From NCBI GenBank assembly GCA_030374805.1, contig JARGSG010000017.1, positions 558,001-622,000 of the forward strand: a stretch of 64,000 nucleotides of DNA. Reading direction: 5' to 3'. The notes under the pieces are model-generated. The model saw only the letters and a list, made by a program, of their open reading frames with translations, searched no databases and was not told the DNA's origin. A program made the position numbers and the translations under genes. Origin of the DNA: Gracilaria gracilis. Lineage: Eukaryota; Rhodophyta; Florideophyceae; Gracilariales; Gracilariaceae. Numbering within the stretch: position 1 is the stretch's first letter; the number at the start of each line of letters is the position of its first letter. This document shows, piece after piece, positions 19,700-29,800 of the stretch.

Positions 19700-20121
19700 T
19701 CATTTGCTCTGTTGTGCTCTAGCCGCCTCTTCCGCCATTTCTTGTTGGTGCTCCTGAAAGCGTTGTGTGGCCCTTTGAGTAAACTTCAAAAACTTCTGAC
19801 AGCAGCGAACGATGCATGCTTCCTGCAGAGCCGTAACGAACATAGCAGAAATGCTTCAAGTTAGAACATCTTTCCAGATCAATCAGTAAGCGCGGATGCA
19901 TGTAAGAAACTAACCTCTTTGCCATCAAGCTTTCTTGATCGGAAGTTTTCGACGCAATGGCCAAAGCATTTCTGAACTAGCTCATTGTACATTCGTAGCG
20001 AGTCTGCAACCTGCATCTCTTGCATCATTTCCATGAATCGCATTTGTTCTTGCTGCTGTTGCGCTTGAGAGTTCATGCCCCCCAGGCCCCCAAAGCCCCC
20101 CATTCCACCAAGGCCTGCCAT
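19700..20121 (-). CDS. TIM9: TIM9-like small Tim chaperone, two exons
   Basis: Intermembrane-space chaperone that carries hydrophobic precursors to the inner membrane as part of a small-Tim hexamer. Exon 1 is 20121-19915, an intron of 92 nt is 19914-19823 (GTTAGT...CTGCAG), and exon 2 is 19822-19700 (109 aa in all). Splicing keeps the frame and brings together the twin CX3C motifs: CFGHC in exon 1 and CIVRC in exon 2. The wording DSLRMYNELVQKCFGHCVENF and QKFLKFTQRATQRFQEHQQ is TIM9-like rather than TIM10-like. A Gly/Met/Gln-rich N-terminal extension of about 30 residues (GGMGGFGGLGGM) is unusual for the family. The intron is one of the few in the gene island. Confidence 0.87.
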
Positions 20122-20693
20122 TTCGTACTCGCAGCCGGTTTCTCACGGATCTTGACCTTATACTACAAGCAAACTTCACTTCGCCAGCGGGTGAACTCCA
20201 ACGACTTGCTCGTTGCCTCTGACGCAAAGTCTGCTATGTGGGATCAGAAGAATGGAAGTATCTACCCTTGTAGTCTTGCGGATGGAGTCCAAAAAGAACG
20301 ATCTGTGTGTATCCGTGCTCCGGCTTGCGATGAAACCATTGGTGATTGCAGACTTATTTATTAATTTCATATTAGTTTAATTTGAATTAACTAACGTTCC
20401 CCGGTCTGCTGAGAATATAACCTTCGCTGAGAAGGTTCGTAGGAGATCAATGTCGGGCCATTCCACACATCCGTACCAGCCGTTCCGGCGTGAAGGCGTG
20501 CCAGAACGTGTGGCGGTATACGGTCTGGCCCTCACGTCCCTTCCACGCCAATAGCTAGCTTCATCCGCGAGCTTCGCTACATTCACATTCTCGTTCGCCA
20601 AGAAAGGGAAATTGTTGCCCTATTGCCAGATATTCCAGGTGAGCATTGGAAGAACCATAAATTCTTGGGTTCAAACCCAATTCATTCTCCTGA
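20122..20693. promoter_or_regulatory. Divergent intergenic region, TIM9 / HAAO
   Basis: 572 bp. CTACCCTTGTAG (20262-20273), a perfect CTAC/GTAG dyad, lies 141 bp upstream of the TIM9 ATG. TTGGGTT-CA-AACCCAA (20665-20680) is a small perfect inverted repeat just before the HAAO start. Confidence 0.4.
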
Positions 20694-21218
20694 ATGGGTA
20701 GGTTCCAATCTTTTAACCTACAAAAATGGCTCGATGAAAACCGCCACCTGTTGAAGCCCCCAGTCGGTAATAAGCTACTCTGTGATGGAGAATTCAAAGT
20801 AATGGTGGTAGCTGGACCTAATGCTCGAACAGATTATCATGTACAAGAAGGAGAAGAATGGTTTTATCAGCTAGAGGGGGATATGGTTCTTCGCGTAGTG
20901 GACAAAGGACAGTTCTACGACATTCCTATATCTGCTGGAGATATTTTTTGTCTCCCTCCCAAAGTTCCTCATTCTCCACAACGAAAACTTGATTCTATTG
21001 GAATCGTTGTCGAAAGGGAGCGACGTACTGGTGAAATGGATGCTCTTCAGTGGTACTGTCAGAATTCTGCTTGTAGAAATCTTCTGTACAGAAAGGAATT
21101 CTTCTGCACCAATCTGGTCAAGGACTTACCGTTAATTATTTCTGAGTACTACGGCGATCAAGACAAGCGCACTTGTGGGAAATGTGGTTTTGTAGAACAA
21201 CCTCTGGAGGTGTCGTAA
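20694..21218 (+). CDS. HAAO: 3-hydroxyanthranilate 3,4-dioxygenase
   Basis: Cupin-fold Fe(II) dioxygenase that opens 3-hydroxyanthranilate to the quinolinate precursor in de novo NAD synthesis from tryptophan (kynurenine pathway). 174 aa from an ATG at 20694. The iron ligands are H49, E55 (YHVQEGEEWFYQ) and H93 (PPKVPHSPQR). The substrate-binding Arg residues at 45 and 97 are in place. The C-terminal part has a CxxxxC (CQNSAC) and a CGKC pair, the rubredoxin-like second metal site of the bacterial/fungal-type enzyme; the animal enzyme is a longer internal duplication. No presequence and no intron. No other kynurenine-pathway gene is in the window. Confidence 0.93.
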   Translation: MGRFQSFNLQKWLDENRHLLKPPVGNKLLCDGEFKVMVVAGPNARTDYHVQEGEEWFYQLEGDMVLRVVDKGQFYDIPISAGDIFCLPPKVPHSPQRKLDSIGIVVERERRTGEMDALQWYCQNSACRNLLYRKEFFCTNLVKDLPLIISEYYGDQDKRTCGKCGFVEQPLEVS

Positions 21219-22501
21219 GTAAGCAAGTGCTTGATGTTATATTCTATCTCTTCCGGGAATGCCAGGAGGCCATAGGTACTAAGCGACATCAGCTACGTGT
21301 TCGCTACTGCTGTCTTGTGTACAGTGGCTTTCTGAAGGAAGGAGGGTACGTACTTTCTTTCATGAGATTTTTCCTACAAGTCGCTGTTCTGGTCTCTGTT
21401 TAGGGCGATGTGAAGGACTTGCTCTCCAAGAAGACATTGCCAAAGAGAGTTACAGGAATATCGTTGGCCATTTCTGTAAGAACACTAGTGAGCGACATAC
21501 CCAGAGTAGGGTTGAGTTACGAGCTGTCTAACGATGTACTTTACTGCGTTGGGAATACTATAGAGCACTTACGCGGTGTCTCTGATCAAGGATTCGAGAA
21601 ACTGAAAGAACGGAAGCGATTCTTGGTCCTTTTGATATGCGTTTTGTTTGGGTGAGGAAGCTTGGCAAGATTAACAGGGTAAGGATAGAGAGAATGAAGG
21701 AATGGTAACCTTCTCCTGTAAACGGTGCTGGTAGAAGTAGCTACACAACACAATTTGAGGCGTTCTTAGGTCTTCTGCCACGCTGCGATTATTTGCAGCC
21801 TTCTTCAGCTGTGTTTCCCATGGTATGCTTTGGTCCAAGTTACATAGAAATCAAATCGCAGTTGTGAGAGGAGCGAAAAAGAATTTACACGTAGTTGCCA
21901 CGGTACTTATGGCGAGGGGAGAAGCCAACAGTTCCGAGTTGAGCCGCTTCAATCTACGTTTCCCAACTATTGATTCTATGTACACTTCCGTGTCATTGAT
22001 ATACAATTACCTGGCCGCTGTGGCTCTGGGAGAATATGAGGTATCCTCGGAGAAACGTCAACCAAACGTCATAGTTCAGAGTTCAGACCTTTCGCTTCGT
22101 TATATACAGTACGCATCCATTCAACTGTTTGTCACAGGTCGAGTGTGATAACAGAATAGTCGTATTCGAGACCGTTCTTATCGTCATGAGCTGTTGTAAA
22201 AGTGAGAAACGCCGGCCGAACAACACGTTAGTAAAGTTTCATAATGCTCTTCAATGTCCCTGGCACTATGGCATTATCTGTCCCCGTGTATGCTTATGTG
22301 CATATATACCCCGATACCCCAAGAGTCGAAAAGCTCCATCGCAAGCTGGGATCTTTCGAAAGGAGCGAGCCGTGTCAAAACTGTAGAGTGGACGAAGACG
22401 GCCCTACTGCCCATCACCCAAAAGTGGAGCCATTCAAAACGAAAAAAGTGATAAGATGTTCAGAGCCGGACCCTTGCTGCTCTGAAGACACGCGGATCTT
22501 G
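21219..22501. other. 1.28-kb intergenic region, nothing recognised
   Basis: Both strands hold only short, unconvincing open frames. No repeat, tRNA-like fold or TE motif was noticed. It holds the 3' ends of HAAO and PP2C, which converge. Confidence 0.4.
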
Positions 22502-23523
22502 CTAGATCACAATCATACAAGCGATAGTGCAATCGTCGGATGGACCTTGCTGGACTTTTGCCTTCTTTTGCAACCGATTACAAACCTGGTGGGGAGTGAC
22601 ACCAACCCCCCTGGTTGCTTTCATTACAACTGCCTCATCGTCAAGCCCAGGCACATCCCAAAGTCCATCAGAAGCTACAACAAACGCGTAATCCATCCTC
22701 TGCAGCTCGAAGCTGTGATATGTCGGGTCTGGAATGCATCCGAACCGGCGCATATCCCGGTCTCCGATTGTTCGGCTGACTCCGATTCCCTGCGCACACG
22801 AAAACAAAAAAAAAAACATGAAAAACAAATGGGAGATACAATCTTAGTAAACAGACGCTGGATCGAGAAACGAAAGTTAGGTATATATACCTACACAGGG
22901 AAGATCACTTACCTGTGTGGCATATTCATCGACGACGTATCCGTCCTGAACCCGTCCGCCGCACAACTTGACCCGCTCAGCTTCGGCAGGATTGGTGGGC
23001 CTGTGCATCGGGCTGGCGTAGTTAACTCGACGACGGCGGGTCCATTTCGTTCGAGACACGCAGTAAACGGCCGAATCACCGACGTTGGCCACCACCACAT
23101 CCTCGTTCCTCACAACAACCACCGATCCGGTGGTGCCGCTGTCCTCACTACACGAGGCCGAATTCAACGCCGATATGGTCTCGTCGAAAGCTCGTCTCAG
23201 AGTTTGTTCTAATGACATATTCTTCTGGTCATCTGAAAGCGACTGAGAGCAAATCGCATGCGTTCGGCGGCCAGCGCACTTGCTTCATGCCCCCGCGGAC
23301 CGTGTCCGTCGAACACACCAATGGCGAACAGACCTCGTACTCCTCTACGGTTTTCGCGCAACTTGCGGCGTTGGCGCGGTTGCGTGTCGGGGGAGTTTAG
23401 TATGAACGAGCTGTCTTGATTTGGAATGTTGTCCGCCCGGTGCATTCTGCCGGTGACGGATCTGGCAGCGCTTCTGGCGAAACACTTTGGCGCGATTAGT
23501 AGGTCAAAGAACTTGCGAAACAT
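22502..23523 (-). CDS. PP2C-type (PPM) protein phosphatase, split gene
   Basis: Mn/Mg-dependent Ser/Thr phosphatase. Motifs in order: FAIGVFDGHGPRGHEAS (metal-binding DGHG), TGSVVVVRNEDVVVANVGDSAVY, IGVSRTIGDRDMRRFGC, AFVVASDGLWDV (metal-binding DG) and a C-terminal SDDCTIACM, where the family usually has DN. The start ATG is at 23523; the longer open frame starts without ATG. A firm intron of 123 nt lies at 22912-22790 (CAG/GTAAGT...GCGCAG). A further frame change occurs near 23230-23250. There the shift equals removal of an 11-nt GT...AG stretch (GTCGCTTTCAG), or of a 47-nt GT...AG stretch that would cost part of the conserved helix. It is therefore a very short intron, a sequence error or a real lesion. 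Targets are unknown; the N-terminus is basic and hydrophobic (MFRKFFDLLIAPK). Confidence 0.85.
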
Positions 23524-24544
23524 GTTTCCGGGGCTGTATGACAAGTCGGGCTTCAGACGATGGGTGGCGATAGTGCCAACGACGGAGTGTGTGAGAGGCG
23601 TTTGAAGGTGAGACGAGGACAGTTATTACGGCGGTGGATTATACGTGGGCTCGTGTGTATATAGTCTCGAGCTTGGCGAGGATGGAGAGAAACTCGAGAG
23701 GGAAAGGAGCTACACTTGGGCAAAGAACAATGACTCGGGGTGGGTAGATAGCCGTAGAGCAGGCGCCAGTTTCGAGAGTAGCCAAGGCTTGGAAGAAGAA
23801 TACGAATAAACGGACGCTAGAGAGCTTTTTGAGAGAAAGGGATTTGGAACGGATGTGTGCAGCTGCAAACGGTAAGATAGAGCAGTTTAGTGCAGACTGA
23901 CACCACGACAAACACGACAGAAGAGGGAGAGGAGAGGAGAGAAGGGAAGCGGTGAACGCAGAGCAGCAGCTACTTAAATAGTGGTGGGCGGGCGCACAGC
24001 CGCAGCGCGCATGAAAAGAGCGGCAGTGCGCTCTGAATTGCGGCTGCCCGATGTGGAAACACAGCGCTGCGTAGATTACGTACGCGGCTGGCGGCGGTGA
24101 GCGCGGCGGGTACCAAAGCGCGCACGCGCGCGCAGACGGCGCCCTTCGCGCGCGCCGCGCGCCGGCGCGTAGCCGAGCTGACGCGCCGGCGCTGTGGCGA
24201 TGCAGCTGAAGGTAAAGTTGAAGCGCGGGCGCCTCGTTCAACGCGTTGCTCCACGTGACCGCGTGCGCGCGCTAGCCAATGGCAGCGCGCCCGCCACCGA
24301 TGCACGCGCGCCTTTCGTCGCGCCTTGCCATTGGCCGCAGCTGCGCGTCGCCTCAATCCACAGCGCTCAACCGCCGTTGTGCGCGCTGTGTGATTGGCTG
24401 ACGCGTGTGCAAAAACGATTGATGCGCGCCTCGACACCTCCCACGTCACACCGCTTTGACCATTTTACCATTGCCGACTCGCGCTCCCCGTCAGAGCGTC
24501 CACATCCGTCGCAAGCGCCGCCTATCCGCTTCTCCCCACGCAAC
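23524..24544. promoter_or_regulatory. Divergent PP2C / J-protein promoter region with GC-rich island
   Basis: 1-kb spacer. From about 23960 to 24420 it is very rich in CG/GC dinucleotides, with alternating CGCG runs around 24120-24190. The J-protein side has CCAAT (24276-24280), ATTGG (24330-24334; 24393-24397), a CACGTG E-box (24252-24257) and CCACGTCA (24441-24448). The last is the reverse complement of the UPRE consensus TGACGTGG, 97 bp before the ATG. Confidence 0.5.
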
Positions 24545-25141
24545 ATGTCTCGGTTACAGTCCTCGTTCATCAAACTGCTCATATTGCTTGTAACAACCGC
24601 CTTGCATTCGGCGTATGCGGGCCGCGATTACTACGACCAGCTGGGCGTTCCGCGCGACGCGTCCACCAGCGTGATAAAGAAGTCGTACCGCCAGCTTGCA
24701 AAAATGTATCACCCCGACAAGCATCCGGGCAACAAAAAGTACGAGAAGAAGTTCAAGGACATATCCACCGCGTACGAGGTGCTATCGGATCAGGAGAAGC
24801 GGCGTCGATACGATCAGTTCGGCGAAGAAGGGCTACATAATGGCGGCGGCGGTGGCGGCGGACATGCTGGTTTTCACGGCTTTGGTGGAGGTGGAGGTCA
24901 TCAGTTCCATCGTGCTTCTTTCGGTGGCGGCTTTGCCGAGTTTGACTCTAACATGTTTGCCGATATGTTTGGTGGCGGCTTTGGAGCCAGTGGTGGCGCT
25001 GGTAGTGCTGGTTTCGGCTTTAACAGTAACTCACGTCGCCAGCGATATCGACAACAACAACAGCCTCAAAGACGCGTCTGTTTCCAGAACAAGATTTGTG
25101 AGAATAACCGGTGCTACAGCGTTAAGGAATGTACTTCGTAA
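24545..25141 (+). CDS. ER-lumen J protein (DnaJ/HSP40, class B-like)
   Basis: Co-chaperone that stimulates the ATPase of Hsp70 (BiP in the ER). 198 aa. The ATG at 24545 is chosen because it gives a signal peptide ([16 protein letters not shown]). An open frame continues upstream, but its codons lie in the CCAAT-box promoter. The J domain spans about residues 28-93 with HPD at 56-58 ([17 protein letters not shown]) and the closing [12 protein letters not shown] Gly/Phe/His-rich linker follows to about 165. The short C-terminal tail has three Cys ([19 protein letters not shown]), likely disulfide bonded in the lumen. It has no full substrate-binding barrel and no KDEL-type ending, so retention must work otherwise or the protein is secreted. 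Confidence 0.9.
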   Translation: MSRLQSSFIKLLILLVTTALHSAYAGRDYYDQLGVPRDASTSVIKKSYRQLAKMYHPDKHPGNKKYEKKFKDISTAYEVLSDQEKRRRYDQFGEEGLHNGGGGGGGHAGFHGFGGGGGHQFHRASFGGGFAEFDSNMFADMFGGGFGASGGAGSAGFGFNSNSRRQRYRQQQQPQRRVCFQNKICENNRCYSVKECTS

Positions 25142-26307
25142 CCGTAACCACAACTAATTTTTGAACCCCGAGTGAGCGCTTCTTACCGTATACATATTGC
25201 GAGCTAACTTCAAAAGAAAAACATTGCGTGTTGCTGTTGGGTAAACGTAAGTACACTCTTTGTGCCTCGTCGCACCGTCACCAGTGGAACCCCCCCCCCC
25301 CCCCCCCCGCATCGAATGCTTCACTACACTTATGCTTGCAGGTATAGGAACTTGGTGGTAGCAGCCATTCGTGAACGCGGACACGATTTTCCTGTATTGC
25401 CTCAATGTACCAATTCTGATTCGAGAATGATGCAGCTCGCCCGAGAACCGAGCTTGAACAATATTGAGCAAAACTCTGTTGGGCACGAAGTGACACAATT
25501 ATCATAAACATATCGTTCTTGTCAACGCCAACTCTAAAATCTGTTCCAGCGACATCACCGGACTCTGCGACGAGAAAAGAAAGAGAGGACCACTGCAACG
25601 CGCATACCTGCCCCTTCTTGTCGGTAGGAATGGCGTCAAAATGCTTTCATGTTCGCAATCATGCCGGCGAACCGTTGCTAGCTGGCAGTCTCCCAAACGA
25701 CCAACAACGACTGCAGCAGAGCACTGTAGTTCTTCTGCATTTTCAAGAGTAGAAGATCGCCGCAAATGTCGTACACCGTATATACTGCATGTCTCCCACT
25801 CCCCTGCAGTGTGATTCTTCTGAAAGCCACACACGTACGGGCTTAAGGATTTGCGACAGAGTTCATCGATGAAAAGATCGAACATAAGTGTTCGGTGTGA
25901 CGGAGGTTTCGATTTGGTTTTGAAGTAGAACGTTAGGTGCCCATGGAACCCCCCGTAGAGCCTTGGCCAATGTTTTGCGTTTGCGTCCGTCGGTTCGATC
26001 GTCTACGTGCTCATGCACATAGCTCCCAGGGAGCATAGGGATAGGCAGCAGCGCTTCCTCTTCGAGCCCCATGCCACCTGAGGTCTGTGACGGAGATGGT
26101 GGTGGGGGAGTCCACTCAACGTGGACTACAGAATCGCATCCAACGGCTACAGAATAAGGGAAAGCTCAATTTGAAAATAATAAACGGCCTGAATTCGCCG
26201 GCTTAGTACAGTCCGCGAAATGTCTATAGATCCAAAAATTCATTCAGACCCAACACAAAAACCCCATTGCAGAGGTGCCCAGACAGGATCCAAGTAGTTA
26301 GTACTTA
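25142..26307. other. Island-to-transposon transition, no certain gene
   Basis: Minus-strand open stretches at 25502-25885 and 25863-26072 show no family I can name and are not joined by a convincing splice pair. A 19-base poly-C run lies at 25290-25308. From about 26160 the sequence becomes AT-rich and leads into the Tc1/mariner element. A decayed gene cannot be excluded. Confidence 0.4.
25290..25308. repeat. Poly-C homopolymer, 19 nt
   Basis: Uninterrupted run of 19 C. Probably length-variable and a likely sequencing weak spot; no coding sequence depends on it. Confidence 0.95.
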
Positions 26308-26615
26308 CAGTGACTTGTAAAAGGATATCATAAAGCCACAAAAAACGTTTTCCAGAACTTCGCAAATCATAAAAACATATGTCGAAAGCTTTATAGATCC
26401 ACGAAATCTTATATAGCCCACAAAATGTTTTATACCATAACTCTGCTCCCAAAAGCGCGCCAAAATTCAAACTCCGCGTACATATATAAAGACACAAGAT
26501 TTACCTATGTGTCAACTTTCAACTCAAACACCCATCAAACATGCCTCGTGGGCCTGTTTTAACCAACCGCAAGAATGGCCTCATTCTTGCTCACCACAGC
26601 CACGGCCTCTCTCAG

Positions 26616-26838
26616 TGTTGCTAGAACAGCGAGAGCGGTTCTGAGTTGTAATTGATTACTTAAGTATGAAACATGTAAACGGTGACTATGTCTTTACTGA
26701 GTGAATACGAAAGCGTGCGGGTCCTTACGAGAGCACCGCAACATTGGCACCAAGGCCGCAAGGTCCAGATTGCATAAGGGCGGTTATACAAACCCTTGGT
26801 ACAGCTTAAAGGCTTTAAGCGTGCTCGATCGATTAACA
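26616..26838 (-). repeat. LTR (3' LTR of the minus-strand copia element)
   Basis: 223 bp, TG...CA, direct repeat of 32795-33017. The shared core includes AACAGCGAGAGCGGTTCTGAG and GAAAGCGTGCGGGTC. Flanked on the left by CTCAG. Confidence 0.9.
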
Positions 26839-29800
26839 TTTACTTTTTCTACTCCAAAAGCTCATTCAAACTCTCGTTTGTAAAAAGGTGCCCGCAAGCG
26901 AAGAATACGCTTTGATTGCTGCTTACAACCCATTTTTCGACAGATTGTAGGATTATGCCGGCGTTCATCATCATCTACAGCGCAGAGCAGCTTTTCACGC
27001 AACTCAGTCCACCGATGGGGTTGTGAACTCCAAGAATATGGCCGATGTCAGTGATTTCTTCTTTCGTCTAAGCGTCGCAGGCGTTGTCCTGGTCGATCAT
27101 GAGCTTTTTCCCGTTGGTAAGTTTTCCTTTCATAATAGTATCAACGATACTTTTAGAGTCCGTTATGATGCATAGTTTCACTTTCCTGCCCAGTATGGTT
27201 TCTAGGCTCGTCTTCAGCGCAACGCCAGCGTCGTAGCCATCAACAAATGCGCACACCTCGGCGGCGAGTACAAAACGTAACACTTTGCTGGACTTGTAGC
27301 TTCGGAAGTGTATTATGTTGGCAACTTCTTCCTCATCAGCCACAATTACAAGGAAGCCGGGCTGCGAAGACGCGGTTTCATTGAATTCGAACGATGCGTC
27401 GCAGTAGACGCAAACGTACGCAGTGCTATTGTTGACTTCGAGGATGTCGAGTCCTGTTTCGGGGTGCGTTCGTAAACGAGAGATGAGGTGGTCGAGCTTG
27501 CGAACATGTTCCATCTTGAACATCGGGGAGGTAACGTGTGCCAATTGGGTTGTTTCACACAAGATGTCGGGGCGTGTATGTACTACCCAGTTCGTTCACA
27601 TTAGCATTGACTTGAATTGGTCGAAGCTAACATCGAGAAAGAGCGGTTCGAGACGGAATATCTGCTCGTTCTGGGACAGTTCGATATTGATTCCGGGCAA
27701 TTCAAAGCAGTTGAACTTCGGCTCCTTCGCGTCAAGCTTCTCGGCTATCTTCGCATTGGTGTTGAGCAAGTCATCTTTTCCTGCTTGGATGGTGTCGTCG
27801 CTGTAGACACCAATTAAGCCTGTGAGTTGTTTCTCATTGTTGTGGCGATAGAAGAACACGCGGTCAGATGTTAGTGGAGTCATCTGAAGGTTTTCTTTGA
27901 TATAGCTGAGGAAAGTGAAGCCCCATAAGTCTCCGGCTTCGGTCATTCCGTAAATTGGACGTTTGATCTTGAGAAGCTGATCGCTGCGAAGTCCGAGTTT
28001 GGGGACGGGTCGTAGGTATACTTTGCGAGAGATAGTGATCCGTGACTGGATATAGGCCTGCTTGATGTCAGTAGACCAAACTCTGAAGTTGTGGGAGAGT
28101 GCCAGTGACAGAATTAGGCGGATGGACTGCATTTGTAGCGTTCGGGCTTCATGCACGATGCTATTCTTCTCTGGATCCTTATAAACTTGTGCGATCATTC
28201 GTGCTTTGTAAATCGGCGTTTCCGTTTCCACGTTTTTAATGGCTAGAACCCACCTCGTTCCAAGCATGTTAGGTGGATTATCGGCGGCGGTAGTGGTGTT
28301 CATCCTGGGTGGAACATTCGGTACTGGCCTGATCTACAGTAACGATATCCCACAATTTGCGTCTTGTTAGCCCTTCCAGTTCCTTCCGTTTAGCATCGCG
28401 CCATTGTGGTAAGTCGAATCGGCGGTCCCCTTTCTGGAGGATCTCCGTCACATATGTCCGGTGTGGCTCTTCTTGGATGGCGTGGTTATGATCTGTGCAA
28501 CCAGATTGTTCAACAACTTGTTGCGCTTGGTAGCTTGGGAAGGTTGTGTCGGGGAGACACTGGGTGAGATTGTACTGAACGCATTTGCCGTTTTGGTTGA
28601 CAAAGACTTGCTTTCCTTCGACTTTCAGTACCTTGAATGATCCTACGAATCGACTTCGTTTTCTTACGGAATTTTCTTCGCGGTTTATACGAACTGAGTG
28701 TCCTGGTTCGATCCTATATGACGCAGCTTGTGGGAGGCGGGAACGAAGTGCTTGCTGAATTCGGAGTTCTGCGATGATTCCCTGGTACTCTCTTCTAGCC
28801 ATTTCGAGGGCTTTAAACTTTTCGCGGTTCGTAAAGATGTTGGAAAAGATGCCAGGCAGTCGCGGGAGTACTCCGAATACGAGGAGTGACGGTACGAGTC
28901 CGTTTGGACCCATGGTGTCATTCATCGTTTTGACAGTTAGTCTCAGTTTGATCTCTTTGTCCAAGGTTGGATACTACAATGAGATCTTGTTGTAGATCCG
29001 TCTTAAAGGCTGGTGGTATCGTTCTCCTAGTCCCAGTGAGTTGTGGGATTGGACTCCGGTTGAAACGACATCTATTCCAAGTTCTGTTGTAAGTTCCTTC
29101 CATAGCGTTGAATTAAATGCGGACCCTTGGTCCACGCGTTGTTTTTTGGGGGTTCCAATGTATACTGTTACCCAGCATTTTAAGAATGCTCCCCAGACAG
29201 CTCCGGTTGATTCAGCGTTTAGGAAGGCGGCGTTGGAGAACCCGGCCCAAGGTCCACGATGTGAACCACTGGGTACTTATTTCCTTTGTCTTTCAAGTAC
29301 ATGAGATCGAGTGATATCTCATTGTTGAAGACAACCCTTTCGGAAGGTATGGAAGCCTTGAAACGAAGAGGTCGGTCTTTGAATATTTGGCAGGTTTGAC
29401 ACGCTTGGTAGATCTTGTCTAAGAGCTTACGCGTAGCAGGGGATGTGCGGTTAACTTTCTGCCTCAATAGTAAGTTGAGGAGCTTCTGGGTGGATGGATG
29501 ATAAAACGCGTAATTCATTTTCCGGAGTTCCTGTACATTGTACGGGCTATGGGTGTTGACGAGGATCGATGCATGGTTTGACGGGTTCCACTGGTATAAT
29601 AGATGGCCGTGCATCTCATGTACGCCGTATATCCAATTATGTTTCTTGGAGAAGTAGAAACCGTCTCCCATGTCCAAACCCATTAGGTGTTTCTTTCCGA
29701 AGTCGGGGTATCTCGGCATCTACAACGTCTCTAGTGATTGTAATGGTGTGGTTGTTGGGAAAAGAAATTGGGATCGTGACGGTTCCCATCGCTGCTTTCG

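Noticed and set aside
20665-20680. TTGGGTTCAAACCCAA looked like a tRNA T-arm
   Set aside because: The loop is too short once the stem is paired and no acceptor, D or anticodon arms surround it; it is a small inverted repeat.
22244-23212. Long plus-strand open frame (322 codons)
   Set aside because: It is antisense to the PP2C exons, has no family features, and follows the codon bias of the real gene.
24276-24294. ERSE (CCAAT-N9-CCACG) in the J-protein promoter
   Set aside because: The second half reads CCCGC, matching only partly; only the UPRE-like site is exact.
23639-24449. Minus-strand frames of 200 and 159 codons in the GC-rich spacer
   Set aside because: Arg/Ala/Cys-rich composition artefacts of CG repeats, no motif, and no ATG context linked to a promoter.
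24194-24544. N-terminal extension of the J protein
   Set aside because: The upstream codons cover CCAAT and UPRE-like sites, and the ATG at 24545 gives a proper signal peptide.
25502-26072. Possible gene (considered a proteasome beta subunit) on the minus strand
   Set aside because: Only scattered resemblance; no catalytic Thr region or consistent splice pair.
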